Notes: generated by a model not told the origin, from the sequence alone. 64,000 nucleotides of DNA from Seiridium cupressi (GCA_036674765.1 JARVKI010000124.1:1-64000); one strand, 5' to 3'; counted from the stretch's first letter, positions 32,530 through 46,619 are shown. Made by a program: numbers and translations.

Positions 32530-35500
32530 TTAGACACCCTTCGCAATGACGGGCAACACCATCTTGCCCCGCCCTTCGTCAAAAGCGGCGAAGAACTCAT
32601 GCACCAACGGATGCATGCCCTTCTCATGTGCCCCTACCAACCATTCCTTCATTCCGATCTCGCGCAATGGCTCCCCAGACATTCCTTCGAGATATTCAAG
32701 AAGCTCCTCGTGGGAGACCTTCACGTCATTGCAGTGGTTGAGGAAGACGGCGCTCGAATTCTGCTGCTGTGCTTGTCGGCTTGCCGGCGAACTGTTGCCA
32801 TCAGTGGCAGATTCGATCACCGACGTCACCATATCCTTTGCCACATCCTCAGCTGTGACAAAGTCCCATTGACCAGTGACATCTCTCGGCTCGATACGGG
32901 GCAGCGCGCGTAACAACAGTGAGTACTTGGTCATCATGCCAATGGCATCGAGCTCGGATGCATCATCACCCACGACATGCGCCAGTCGATGCACGTACCC
33001 TGGCAGTCCGTTGTCAGCCGCCAACTTGTCCAGAAGCGTCTCGCTGGCCCATTTAGTAGCTGCGTACCCATCAACCATGTTCAATAGGTCAGGGACGGCG
33101 GGCGATGCAGGACCTTCGAGGAGCGCCTGTTCGTCCTGTAGCTCGACTACCTTGGCTACAGACGCGGTTGACACGTAGTGCACAGGTACACGTCGTGGGA
33201 TAGCCATTTCGCAGAGAGTGCGCGTCGAAATGACGTTGGCACGGCGGAGAGATTGGTAAGTCTTCAGGAGAGACACATCGGCGCCATTGTGGATGATGGC
33301 ATTGGCGTGTTCAGCTAGGAACGCAAACTGGGCCTCATCCAAACCGAGGCTTAGAGTTGAGAGGTCGCCGACGTACTCCACTACCTTGTTGCTCTGCACT
33401 GAGACATGGCGTGGTTTGCCGGACGAGTCAGGTCGCATGGCTATGCAGTGCACCTGGGCCACTTTTGGGTCTTGAACTAGGTGCGATAATAGGTGGCTAC
33501 CAATGAAACCAGTTGCTCCTGTCAAGACGACTATGAGACCTTCTTGGTCTTTTAGGTGCTTCTGATTGTGTAGCGAGGAAATAGAATTTGGTTGGGGAAG
33601 TCCGTCGGCCATGCTTGCGATTTCAAGATCCCAGTTGGTTGACTGCTGAGCATCTCTAGGCCTCAAGAATGACCCCTCTGATGACGGCATGTCAGCATTC
33701 TTGGTGGTACCTGCAGCGTTTGCCACGAGATTGGCCATGTTGCTCAATGTGCTGGCATGGAAGAGCTCAGGCATAGATATCTTGACGCCGAACTGGACCT
33801 CAAGGAGAGACTTGAGCTTGATCATCAAGATTGAACTCCCTCCAACCTGGAAGAAATCCGAGTCAGGTTGGATGATTGCATGTCTTTGGTTGCGCCCAGC
33901 AACGTGAGTCAAGAGAACCTCGTCCCAGACTTCCTTCATGGATTGCTCCCACGGACTGAAGCTCTGCAGAAGAGCCCCGTCTGGGGTGGAGTTGATGAGC
34001 TCGGTGATAGGCAGCTTGTCTACCGCACGCCGATCGGTCTTTCCATTGGCAGTAGCTGGTATGCGGTCTGTTGCGACTATGAAGGCCGGTTTCATGATTG
34101 AAGGTAACGGAACATTCGCACGGATCCATTGTATGAAGGCCGACTTGTCACCAGTAAATGCGACGTCGAATACGACGAAGGCAACGAGGGTGGCCTCAGG
34201 CTGGCCGGGTCGCAAGGAGGCAGCCGCATTGGCAATCGTACCATTGGAGACATGCACAATTGCGCTGGCGATCTCGTCAAGCTCAATGCGGAAGCCGTGA
34301 ATCTTGACTTGGCTATCTCCGTCTAGTCGTCCCAGTACCTTGAGGGTGCCATCTGGTAGAACCCTGCCTTTGTCGCCCGATCGATAGATTCTGGTGGTCG
34401 TGGATGACGTTGACCTTTGGGTAAATTTGCGATCAGACTCTTCTGGTCTCTTGATGTATCCAAGGCCTACACCGCGTCCTGTGATGCAGATCTCTCCAGG
34501 ATAGCCAATAGGCAGAACATTCATATCAGCATCGGTAATCTCGATGCCGTAGTTGGGCGATGTCCGAAGATGGTCGCTGTTATCATCATGATCATCACCC
34601 GACTCACGATACGGTACGATGCCCTTAGCGCAAGCCACTGTGATTTCTGCAGGTCCGTACACGTTGACCAGATTTAAGGCCTCACAGTCCAACTTGCGGA
34701 ATGCTCTGCGCAGCTCCCGGCCCAGCTTCTCTCCACCTGACATTGCATAGCGCCATGAGTTTGTCTTCGTGAGAATATGATGTCCATAGTTGAGCAGTGC
34801 GAGATACTCGGATGGGACGAAGTGCGTCAGTGTCACGCTATGCTTGACCATAAGCTCCGCAATGTGCGTCGGATCACCTCGACCAGCTTTGCCCACCATG
34901 ACGATCGTACCGCCATTGCACAAAGCCAAGAATATCTGATCAATCATCAGATCGAAACCAAGTGGGCTTTGCTGTAGCGTTGTTTCGCGTCCGAGGCTTA
35001 GAGTAGTGGTTGTTCCATAAATTTGGTTTAAGAGGCCTTCATGCGTGAGCACGACACCTTTCGGCGCACCGGTGGATCCACTCGTGTAGAGAATCAAGGC
35101 AGGCTGACAGCCCCTGTCACTATTGTTGACTGTATCAAGAGGTATGGGCGTGTGGTTCTTGTTGCTGCCAAAACCGTTGGTGTAATTGGTATCAATGTTT
35201 AGTATCGACGAGAACTCCATGCGCGCAGAGATCTGCTTCGCCATTTCTTTTGTCGCATTATGGCAAATCACAACTTGGGGCCGACTCTCCTCGACCACTG
35301 CACGAAGTCGCCCATCATGGTTGCGGGTGTCCAAGGGGACCCAGACTAGACCCAATTGCAGAATGGCGAGGATACAACATACAGCGTCGGCAACGGGGTC
35401 GAGAAGCATTGCTACATGCGTACCAGGAGCAAGTGGAGGTGATACAGCTTGAAGTTGGCGCATCACTTCAATCATCCTGGCCGTCATCTGTGCGTACGTT

Positions 35501-38500
35501 AGGGTCTGGCCTTGGTCATCTCGAATCGCGACGCTTTCCGGCTGCGCGGCCGCTACCTCATCGACTCGGTCAGTGACTGTCCCTTTCCATGGCACCTCTG
35601 TGATACTACCTTGCCCAAGCTCGATGGCTTCTGCAACGTCGGCCTCGTTCGAGATCGGGCAGAGACCGACTTCGAGATTGGGGTCTCGAGCTAGGGCTTC
35701 TAGTGCACGCGTAAACCACTTCAACATCAGCGCACTGTCGGATGACTCATAAAGGTTTCGCTGTGTAATAAAAGACACAAATGTCCAGTCTGAGGTGGCC
35801 GCCACATTGAGCATCAGGTCATAAGGATTTCCCCCTGGCACGGCCCCCTCCCACTGGATCTTGCCGTCGTTCCCGAAATCCGTCTCATTCATAGGCGCTT
35901 TGCGGTAATTGATGGCAACCTGGAACAGAGGATGATGTTCCGTCGACCTCGAAAGCTCTAGATCGCCAATGACCATGTCAATGGGTGCTCGTGAGTGACT
36001 CAGGGCGGCGAAGGTCGCATCACGCGACCTTCGGGCCACGGTGTCAAAGGGCTGGGAATGCTCAAGCGGGATCCGAACGGGCAGCATGTTGAGGAAGTAT
36101 CCAAGAGTTTTCATGTCTTCAGCCTCTGTCCTGTTCGAGTCCACAACACCGATAGCAACATCTTTCACACCAAGGCACCGTGAGAGGAATGTCGCCAGAG
36201 TTGCAAAGTAGAAGTGGAACGAGGTAACGCCAATTCTGGCAGCTGCTTTCTCTATTATCCTTGTCAATTCGCCGGGTAACTTAACATCACATGTGTTAAT
36301 GTTGTAATCCTTGACAGTCGGACGAGTGATGACCTTGGAGAATGGGAAAGGTGGCAACGGCTCTGGGATAGTGTTGTAAATATTCTTCCAGAATGCCAGA
36401 TCCGCTTGGAGGTTCTCGGGTGTCATTCCTGACAATTGCCTCTTTGACATGTCGATACACTGCTGGATACCAGAGGCCGTTGGAGCAATGCCTTTGCTTC
36501 CTGAGTATGCCTGCGAGAGCTCGGAAATGAATACACTCCAGCCGAGTCCATCAAGCGCTATGTGATGATGGCTGAATATCATAGAATGAAGAGACGGTGA
36601 GTGTGACAGAACCGTGACTTTCATAACCAAACCTTTCTCTATATCGAACTTGAAATCTTTGACACTGTCAACTTCAGCCTGTACCTCGCTGTCATCGCGA
36701 ATCGTTTGATGAACCAGCAGAATCCGAGGATCCAGAGATACAGCTTGTACAGGTCGGGCTGTGGACATGTCCATGAAATACGAGCTTCTCATCGCCTCAT
36801 GACGCTTTCCAACCACCCAGAGGGCCTCTTGTAGCCTTCTCATGTCGAGGTGACCATGGAAACGGCCGGTATAAGCGACGTTGTACGCATTGTTCTGGAG
36901 ATATTCGTGGAGGAAGTAGAGCTGGGATTGGGCATGGGACATATCACCCACTCTCTCATACTGATCTTTTGGCACTAGTCGTTCGTCCTCCCCGTCTGAA
37001 TGGGCACTGTAGGGTGGCGTGTCTGGAGTGGAAACAGATATATGGGCCGCATCCAGCACGAGTCTGCCATCGGAGGCCTTTGGACTTTCTGGGTTTGGAG
37101 TGTGAGGTCTATTGATGCCACCCACCTTACGCTCAACTCGGAGGCCATCATTAGAGGACATGGGACTCGTGCCATTGAGTCCTTTACTCGATTTCGCGTA
37201 ATTGTCTTCTTTGCCCACAGCGCACGGTTTCAACGAGTCCGGCAGTTTGCTAAGCACATCTTCGGATACATCATTCAGAGATGAACCGCTCAGCAACTTC
37301 AAGACAGGGACATCGACTTCCAGAATCTTGAGAAGCCATGAGCGAATCTCGACCGCAACCAGCGAGTCAAGCCCCAAGCTGATCAGTGCCACGTTCTCAT
37401 CTACGCCATCTCCCGGTGAACCGAGCGCCAAGCTCACTCTGCCGGCAATGGAGTCCTTCAAGATAGACAAGGCTTCTGTTTTATCGTGGGCACCTCTGAG
37501 CTGATCTTGGACATTCTGGGTCGACTGATCCTGATCGCCTCGCTTGTTGTCTAGGAGATTCTCATCGCCTCTGACGCGGCAATGCCCGAACCTCGCCATC
37601 GCTCGCCATGGAGTATCGATCTCAGTTCCAAGCCCAGCCATGACCTCAGGATTTAAGCCAGAGTCCGGGCGGCCGGAAAGGACTGCCTGGGCGAAGATCG
37701 CATGAAAGTCAGGCTCTGGAATAGCAGGCAAGTCGTCCTGTCGGAACCGAGCTTCGACAGTTGCGCCGGCTTGACCATGTATGAAGCCGAATCCAAGTAG
37801 CATGCCGAAATGCATTGCCGATGCGGCTAAGCCTCTCTTGCGCCTTCGCACCGCAAGAGTAGACATGAACAAGTTGGCAGCGTTATAACTGGATTGAGCA
37901 GGCTTCCCCACAATGCTTGCGATGGATGAGAAGAGAATGAAGAAGTCCAGTGGGGTCGAGTAAAACAACTGATCGAGGTTCTGGGTTCCGATCACCTTGG
38001 GCTTGAAAACTGCTTCGAGGTCTTCGATAGACATGGTATCGAAGGGATGGTCACGCACCACAAGGGCAGCATTTGCTACTCCTGCGATGGGTGGCATCGA
38101 CGACACAATTTCTTGGTGGACGCTCTTCAGATTCTCCATATCTGCGACATCGAGAGAAAAGACCCGAACCGTGACGCCCTTTCTTCGTAGATGCCTACAT
38201 AACTCTCGAGGAATAGCTGGACTCCGACTGGCAAGAGCGAGATATCTGGCGCCATGGTCCACCATCCACTCGCAGAGCGAGATTCCCACGTCGCCTGTCA
38301 GTCCAATGAGGAAATACGTCTTTTGGTCAGCGAAGAGACTGGCGTCGGTGGACGGTTTCACCTGAACTTGAAGGGATTCGATGCCAGTCCATGATATGAT
38401 GCTCGTAACGGTGGCGGTATCCGCTTGCTCGTGCAATAAGTCGGCTTTGACAACCGTTGTCGATGCTAAGTGTTCCAAATCTCGTAGCGAATCTGGCCGA

Positions 38501-41500
38501 GAGCAATAGTCTTGGAGCACTGTTTTCAGGCTGGCTTTGCTGTATAGCAGCGGCAGTGTCCGGTCCACATCCATATTATGGAAGCCCTGGTGGATGTCCA
38601 CCTGGTGTCTTGGGAAGGATTTCGCGAACTCCACTAGGCCATCTGCGTCCGATCCCAGATTAAAAAATCGTGTAACGTCATGGGGAACCAAGGATCTTAG
38701 TTCACGTTCTGTGGTCTGTGGGTGTATATAAGTCGCTCTCCCAGTAGAAACCAGCTTGGATGATCTGTTACTTGTGGTCAGGAATGCGGGTATATCCTTG
38801 TGAGCTGTAATGTAACACAAGATCTCAGCAGTGCTATCATCAGCATCATGGACCCAGATCGATCCCTTGCTGGCTGATGATATACTTTTGCAGATCAAAA
38901 TTGCCAAGAAAGTTGACAGTAGCTCGTCGGCACCTAGGTCGCCGTTATATCCGAAAGTACAATCCGGGACCACGGAAACTGTTGAACCATTTTTCTCTGA
39001 AAGAGCAAGGACCTTCTGCTTCGTATCTGTAGAGTAGCCAATGCAGATGTAAAACGGAGAACTCTCCTCCGAGCAGGTGAAGCTAAATAGCGATGACGAC
39101 AGAACCTGGAGCTGACTTGAGTTGGCATGAAGCTGTCCCTTAGCACCGATCTCCATTTCTTGAAGAACAATACCCCCATCTCTAGTCGTTACTTTGATGG
39201 GTGTCGACGCGGGAGATACGGCCTTCGTAATCTTCCGCCTTGCAGAGTTGAATGAATTGTTCAGGTCATCATCTGGCATAACTCTTGGGATGAGCACCGT
39301 GCCGTCCTCGATAGCTACCTCTGTCTCATTACTCCATAGAACGTCACCATAGCCCGGCAGGTCCAGACAGATCATCTGCAAGAGCATCTCGGAGAACATG
39401 GTGGCTTCCGGCTGGTGCTTCTGAAAATGTACATGGTCAACATCGACAAGCTTAAGTCGAAGATGTGCTAATTCTCGAGAGGCCGAGCGAGCGATGCCGA
39501 CGATTATGTTAGCATGTGGGTCATTGTCACGGGAGCCTCGAGTAGCCCACAACATGTACTTGGTTTCCCGGAACAGTGACTGTACAGCAGAAACACGCCG
39601 CTTGTCCATCCGGGCAAAGGTTGCCTCCTCCAGCCCAGATAGACAAACCACAGCAGTCCCATACTTCAACCCGCTTCTTGCGACCTCTTCCAAGTCGTTG
39701 ATGACCGTTGTGTGTTCTGCGAATGGGCTGAGAAGGGCTTTGACCTTGATCGCCATCTTGGAAACCACCAGAGTGCGTCCACCAATGATAAGCAGCCTTT
39801 CGATGCGCGCCACGCCACCAGCTAGACTCAGAGGATCTCTGAGAGTACTGACTCGGTCGTCCATTGCCTGGCTCACCATTACGGAAAAGGTGTTCATGGA
39901 ATCATCCTCATAATCTCGGAGAGTGCGATCTACACCAGAGAAATGATTGTCTCTCAAGGCCGCGTTCCACTGTGCCTCTGTTAGAGTGGGGCCATGACTT
40001 CGGCCATCATCACCGCCAAGCCACCATCCTGGCAAACCTGAGAACAAGAACGGGATGCGAAGGCCTGTTGGGCTAGTAATCTCAAGCAGAATCAAGTAAC
40101 CACCCGGGCGCAGTAATTCTCGGCAATGCTGCACGGTCTCGGAAATGGACTTAGTTGCGTGCAAAACGTGAGCAGCGATGACTAGGTCATACGAATGGGC
40201 TTGGAATCCCTGTTCGGCCGGCGATCCTTCGATATCAAGGACTTGGAACTTCATGCGTCTTTCGTGTTCAGTAAATCGAGCCTCAGCTGCTGGGAAGTAC
40301 GATGGTGAGACGTCAGTGAAAGTGTAACTTTCTAGCTTAGAGTCTAGATGCTGCAAGGCGACGGACGTGGAACCACCAGTGCCAGCACCGACCTCAAGGA
40401 CTCTCATGCGGGGGTATTGGTGAGTCAAGTGGTCGAGAAGTTTCCCAAGATGGCCGTTTGTCTGTGGAACTCCTAGGCCATCTGTATACAGTTTCTGAAG
40501 CAAGCCGTGTTCTTTGAGCACTTGTAATGCCGTTTCCGAACCACGCAGTATGGAAGGAAATTTGGAGCCCAACCGATGTATGAGTTCAAGATCGACTTGG
40601 TCTTCATACTGCTGTTCCTTAAGACTCGCTATCGAGTCAAAAGTGTCGGCATCCCATTCGGGTTTCCAGTGAGGATGCTGTCCCGATCGAGCCGCTGGAC
40701 GCACGTGATCGCGGGCCCAATTCATGAGACATTGGAAATACCATTCCATCGACGCCACCTCTTGTCGTCCAACTTCCTGGCACAGGCGGTTGAGGTAGAA
40801 GTATGCGGTTCTTTCACATATCTCATGCAGCTTGTGATCACTCGCAGACGGTATCTCCATATACTCTTCTTCTGATGGCTCAGCTGTGGACAACACGTCA
40901 CTCTTCCAGACAGTCTGCCAGAACATGCTCTTGTCGTTGCTTGCACTGGGAACCTCTAGCGAAGACAGAACGACGCCCTGAGCCTGGATTTCAGCACGAC
41001 CGGTCCTTGCACAGAACACGTCAATATCACCAGACATTATCCGCGCTGATGAATCTGTGAGGTAGCAGTCGGCGACCAGCAGCGGATCTTCGTTATTGTT
41101 CGCTTGCTGACATGCGTCCACATTGAAGCGAACTCGCCGGAAGCTCTTTGGGAGATACGTTGTCCATACTCTTCCATCTCCTGCATATGAGAATGCAGCA
41201 TAGAGACCCTGGAGGATGCTGTCTAGTGTTGCAGCATGGATTGTGTCTCGACGAGATACAGTACGTTTTGTTGTGACCGTGGCAACATTCAATCGCCTTT
41301 TTATGGAGTCCAGGACAAATGGTTCCGTGTAATGTAGGCCAGTCTTCTGCATCCAAGAGTAGAAACGCTCGGTGGTAACATCTGTCATGGGAAGACTGGG
41401 GGTTACTCTGGGTGGTAACGCATCTTCAAGAGGAGGGCCCAAATTGACAAGGACACGACCAGTGAAGATTTCCTTGTCAAATTGAGGAGATGCTGCATCA

Positions 41501-44500
41501 GAGTTACTGCAGTAACAAGAGAACTCGGCAATTTTGCTTGCAGAAGTCTCATCTAGCAACTTGATGACAAATTCCATGTCGACTCCAGAAGAGCCCTCTT
41601 CCAAAGTGACTCCATTGTGTATTATGAAGTCTTGCAGTTCAACCATTTGAACTGGCTGCTCATCTCCAACAAGATGTAAGGCAGCAGTTACGGCCATTGT
41701 CAGATAGCCAGCACCGGGAAGAAGGACTTGATTCTGAAACTTATGGCCCTGTAGCCACTCGACGTCGCTCAGTCTGAGGATGTTTCGCCAGCGAACCTCT
41801 CGGCCCATCGCATCTGAGGTCGGATAACCAAGAAGTTCGTGGATGGCAGTCTTGCGCATGCGCCAGGCTTTTGACTTCTTGGACTCCTTCAGCATGGGCC
41901 TGTCGTGATCCCATGGATATGGAGGCAGTCCTTTCAGCACTGGCGGCACCGTCCAGTCAGGCCCATCACAGGCTTGTCGGAAGCCTGCAAAGTCGATGGT
42001 AGGAGCGGATGAGTCGATGTTCTTCCAGATGAAGCCAAGTGTACTCGAAAATGTTTCAAGCGCGTCTTTATTTCTCTCAAGCACACCCTGGTATGGGATA
42101 CTTGTGTCGGAAATACTCTTGATCGACTCGGTGGCAGGTCCTCGTAATGCTGGGTGAGGCCCGATCTCGAGAGCGAGATCAAAGTGTTCCGCTTGTACAG
42201 CCGAAGTAACGGCGTGAGAGAATAAGACAGGATTGGTCATGTTATCCGCCCAGTATGTGTGTTCGAGTGGTATGGGGCTAGCCATGTTCTTGTCGTCGCC
42301 TGGACCGTATACACTTGAGTACCAGTTGCAAGCACCTCCGAAACAATTCCTTCCAAGTGCGATGCTGGCCTGCCGGAGTGATGCCAGATATGGACCTCGG
42401 ACACTTTCCATGTGATGGGAGTGGTATGCAGTGTCGACTTTGAGGGGCCTCGCAAAAATTGCCTTCTCATCCAGGACCATTTTGGCTTCCTCGATAGCCT
42501 TTGTATCACCTGAGAGGGTGACGCTGGAAGGAGAGTTTCTCGCAGCTACACTGATCCTGCCCAAGAAACGCGACTGCCGGCAAAAAGCTTCCGCATCCTC
42601 GGGATCCATACCCACAGCCAACATCTTGCCAAGCCTCGCGCTCTCAACCCTTACTTTATGAGAGTGATAACCTCGGTAGTAAGCAATCTTGACTGCATCT
42701 GTAGCCCCAAGGACACCAGCAGCGTAGGCAGCGGCGATCTCTCCTGATGAGTGGCCGACGACGGCACTGAATGTGATGCCGCATTCCTTTAGCAGATCAA
42801 CAAGGGCTATTTGGAGTGCCGTGCAAATGGGCTGTGAGATCTCGGCAGACGAAATCCGCGACGAGTCGTCCTGTCTCAACAATTCATCTGTTAGAGACCA
42901 GGTTGGCCCATCGGGAATACCCTCGAGTGCACTCTCGAGGTTTTGCATAGTGCGCCGGAAGGATCTCGAGTGGTGATATAGGCCTGCTCCCATAGAAGCC
43001 CATTGGGCCCCTTGGCCCGTGAATATGCCTAATATGCGGATATTCGGGGTCTTGGCAGCCTTAGTGGCTATGGGAGACTGTCGCTTGGTTTCGAGTGCGG
43101 AGTCGAGCTTTGCGAAGAGCTCCTCCTTGCTAGTGGCCGAGAAAGAGACTCTATATGGGAATTGGGTCCTCCTAGCTTGCAGCGTCCAAGCCAGTCTGGG
43201 GAGATCAATGTCGGTTTTCTTCAGTGCCGCAGACAGAGAGGCGACCGTGCCTGCAAGAGCGGTCTCAGAGTTGGCCGACAAGACAAACGGCCCTGAGCAC
43301 GGCGATAAGGATTGTGCCTGCGCAATCTTTCGCCGATCTTCCCAGCTCTCTATGATTACATGTGCGTTTGTTCCTGGGGAAAGTCAGCTTCTGCCTCAGT
43401 GTTGTAGGTTGAGTACTCCATACCTCCGAATCCAAAACTATTGACACTAGCCCGCCTAGGCACACCTGGCAGTAATTTCGGCCAAGGCTTTAACTTGGAA
43501 GGAACTTCTAAATGATTATAAAAAGGCTCAATCTTCGGATTGAGCTGATCGAAATGTAAGTTCGGCGGTATCAACCCATGTTTCGCAGCAAGTGAAGCCT
43601 TCAGCAGACTGCCAAGTCCAGCTGTGCCCTCCAAATGCCCTATAACAGTCTTGATCGAGCCAACGTAGATCTTCGAGTTCTCGATTTCTTGGGGCGCTCT
43701 TGCGACAACATCGCCAGGAGGGTGATCGGGGAAAAAGGTGGCACTGATGCCCTCGGCCTCCTTGGGGTCGCCAGCTTGTGTTCCTGTGCACGGTTAGAAT
43801 CGGAGTGTGAGCCACGATTCAATGTGTAATGATTACCTGTGCCGTGGGCTTCGAAGTATTGACAACGATCTTCCACCTTCAAGCAGTCTAGTCCACACCT
43901 CGCATACGTTGACCTCATCAGATCGGCCTGAGCAGCGGCACTGGGTACTGTAAGACCTGATGAGCGTCCATCTTGGTTGACACCAGTGTTCCGTATTATG
44001 CTTTCGATCTCGTCGCCGTCGGCCAGTGCCTGCTTCAGTGTCTTGATGACGACAGCAGCAAAGCCTTCACCGCGGGCATAACCGTCGGCGCTGGCATCCC
44101 ACATGCGAGACCGTCCATCTGGAGAAAGCATGCGGAGCTTTGGGATGTCAGCACTTGCTCGATGTAGTACTGGTGGCGGAATGGAACTCACACTAGACAG
44201 AAAGCTGAATAGCTCGGGGCTGAACACCAAGTTCACCCCGGCAACTACTGCCATATCTGACTCTCCACTCCTAAGTGACTGGACTGCCTGATGGAGTGCA
44301 ACAAGACTGGAGGAGCATGCTGTGTCGACATTCACCGAGGGACCTCTCCAGTCAAACGCATATGACACACGGTTAGCCAAGATAGAACGGGCGATGCCCG
44401 TTCCTGTGTATTGTGGATGACAGTCCACATCTCGTAATATGAGGTCCCGATAATCATCTGACATTTGGCCCACGAACACGCCCGTCGACGAGCCTCTCAG

Positions 44501-44916
44501 TTGTGAGATGGAGTGTCCGGCAGATTCTATAGATTCATAGACGGTTTCTAATATGATCCGCTGCTGAGGATCCATCGATTCGGCTTCTCTGGCACTGATG
44601 CTGAAGAAGTCATTGTCAAAGACCAATGGATCCTCGTCTAAGAGGTAGGCCTTCGTCACGTTCGTCGTCTATAATGCCTGTGTCAACTACGGAAATATAT
44701 CAGGGAGAGATCGAGGGTACTGACTCCAGGCCGTTCTGCATTCTCGTAATAGAATGCTGCAGGATTGAACCTGCTCTGTGGGATTTCGGATAGAAGATCG
44801 ACAGGATTCTTCAGCAGTTCCCATAGCTGGCTGGGAGAGTTGCAGCCACCAGGAAACCGACAGCTACTGCCGATAATGGCAATAGGCTCTAGCGTGTTGT
44901 TGTTCCTGTCATCCAT
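32530..44916 (-). CDS. Highly reducing PKS-NRPS hybrid synthase
   Basis: Predicted 4075-residue enzyme in four exons (44916-44725, 44668-43837, 43783-43424, 43373-32530); the phases close exactly. Domains with rough residues are: KS (10-430; Cys in DTACSSSL about 181, EAHGTG about 340), AT (580-880; [14 protein letters not shown]), DH (970-1260; [19 protein letters not shown]), C-methyltransferase (1400-1620; [12 protein letters not shown]), KR (2130-2350; [17 protein letters not shown]), ACP ([11 protein letters not shown] about 2463), C (2600-3000; HHIALDG), A (3060-3590; [28 protein letters not shown]), T ([13 protein letters not shown] about 3643) and a terminal reductase-like domain (3740-4060; [17 protein letters not shown]). 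No ER domain motif is present. Such synthases join a methylated polyketide to one amino acid and release it as a tetramic acid or an aldehyde. The released product cannot be decided from sequence alone. Confidence 0.95.
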
Positions 44917-46130
44917 GTTGGAGATGTCTCTAGATGTCTAACGAGAGATGCTATAGGCGTGACAAGTGCGAAGAAGACGATGTCGTGATGCTATAAGCAC
45001 TACCCTTCGACGCTTGGTATTGCCTCCACTTGGATGCTCAGTGGTTAACTGTGCCTAACTGCTTATAGTAAACCAAGTTCGGCATTGCAACACACAGGCG
45101 TTTGGGTAAGTGATTTTGGGGGCGAGGACGAACTACATAGTACGCCGATGTCCAAGGGTGGCTCGTAGGGCTTGTGGGGCGCGAGATGCCCCAACCATGG
45201 CAGTATTACAGACCTGGTAGGCAGGGATATCAGCCACCATGCAAGAAACGCATCAATTGGTGATGCAAGCCATTGGGCCAAGCCAATGAAGGAATATGTA
45301 TGCGCTGATGAGGCGCAGGGTATCGAATCCATGACGGCCGTTGAAGAATGCCACGGCCCTTGCGGTACATGTAGTGTGGGGCGGTGTTACGGCTCGTCAG
45401 CGGGCGCCTTTTGACAGTTGATCTAAACGCAGGGGACCTTGGCGAGTGGCTAGGACCTGGGCTAGACTCAGCTAAAGCCGGCTGCAGGCAATAAATGTGC
45501 TAGGGGCCAAGTAAGACACTTGCACTAGAACTGCATGGGGGAGGAGCTGCACTGGCCTGGAGCCACTAAGCAGCACTACGCCCATTGTAGCGGGTTCTTG
45601 CAAGAGAACCTGTGTACATGTACCTAACGTTACCAGGTTTGGGCCACAAACTTCCGGTCTGACAAGGGTTCTAATCTGACTTGGCCCGGTAGTAAGTGGT
45701 CTAATAATACGGATATGCCATATCCAACGATCAGTGGACCGTTGTACCGATTGTTGGAGATGCTATATCCTGGCATGCATATGATTGGGGACGGGACCAG
45801 GCCGAGACCGAGACCACAATTAACTATTTACTATTTTTAGTCCTCTGCAGCACCCAAAAACATATGATCTATAATGTAGTTGGTAGTACAATACCCAACT
45901 TTCGAAATGTTACACGGAAGCAGACAAGTGACGTAAGTGGCGCAAGAGCTGGGTTTCTGCCATCCGATCCAGAGCTCGGCTCCTTCGCGCAAATATCCAG
46001 GGATTCAAGAAGGAATCCGAGCCCACCCCCACCATCAACACAAGGCAACATCTAGGCGTTCTTCCAAACATCATAAAACATCACGGCATATCGCATCACA
46101 AACTTCACACGCACCAGACACACCGTCAAG
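44917..46130. promoter_or_regulatory. Divergent promoter of the synthase and EthD genes
   Basis: A 1.2-kb gene-free interval separates the two start codons. It holds a long inverted repeat (see 45711-45770) and ordinary promoter composition. I see no repeated zinc-cluster site that would clearly mark the cluster regulator's target. Confidence 0.55.
45711..45770. repeat. 22-bp imperfect inverted repeat in the synthase promoter
   Basis: The arms 45711-45732 and 45749-45770 are reverse complements at 18 of 22 positions, with a 16-base spacer. Each begins or ends in GGATAT/ATATCC and contains TCCAAC-A/G-ATC. Zinc-cluster proteins bind inverted repeats, though their half-sites are shorter, so this may be a cis element or a small foldback repeat. 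Confidence 0.6.
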
Positions 46131-46619
46131 ATGGCCGAAGCACCAAAGCAGCAGGGACCTCTCAAGTACACGGTCACCCACTACCGCCAGCCTCAACACA
46201 CTCACGAGGCTTTCATCAAATGGATCACCGAGGAGCACCTCCCACTCGCCATCCCAATCTTCAAGAAGCACGGCGTTCTTGCTTATTCCCTCGTGTGTGC
46301 TTCCTGGTCCGGGACTTTGCAGATTTCCAGAGTACTGACATCTTGCATTTAGTTCATCACACCCAGCCCTCTGAACGACGGAATGAGGGAGGCCTTCTCA
46401 AAGTTCCGCCCCACCTGGGACTTTGCTGACTTCGACGCCTTCCTCGAGTACACGATCCCCGACGTGGAGACTGTCCAGAAGGTCATGTCGGACCCGGACT
46501 GGCAGGCGGCAATCAAGGACCAGGATGAGTGGGTGGACACGTCGAGGGCCTTGGTGTCCCTGGGATACCATGTCCCGTACCTCTTGGAGACTGGCGAGGT
46601 CGTGAACATGAAGAAATGA
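46131..46619 (+). CDS. EthD-domain protein
   Basis: Small protein of 142 residues in two exons (46131-46292, 46353-46619) with a 60-base intron. It reads as an EthD-type alpha/beta barrel: an N-terminal strand (YTVTHYRQPQHTHEAFIKW), then WITEEHLPLAIPIFKKHGVL, then a C-terminal part with MSDPDWQAAIKDQDEWVDTS. Fungal EthD-domain proteins are small dehydratases or cyclases of aromatic polyketide pathways (for example in pigment clusters) and have no cofactor. The divergent position next to the PKS-NRPS makes a tailoring role likely here, perhaps dehydration or ring closure. No signal peptide. The exon boundary is supported by conserved phase. The 3' flank carries a 66-base tandem duplication. 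Confidence 0.85.

Noticed and set aside
32546..43444. Many plus-strand frames of 60-190 codons over the synthase
   Set aside because: They are antisense to a continuous, well-conserved PKS-NRPS frame and show no motif of their own.
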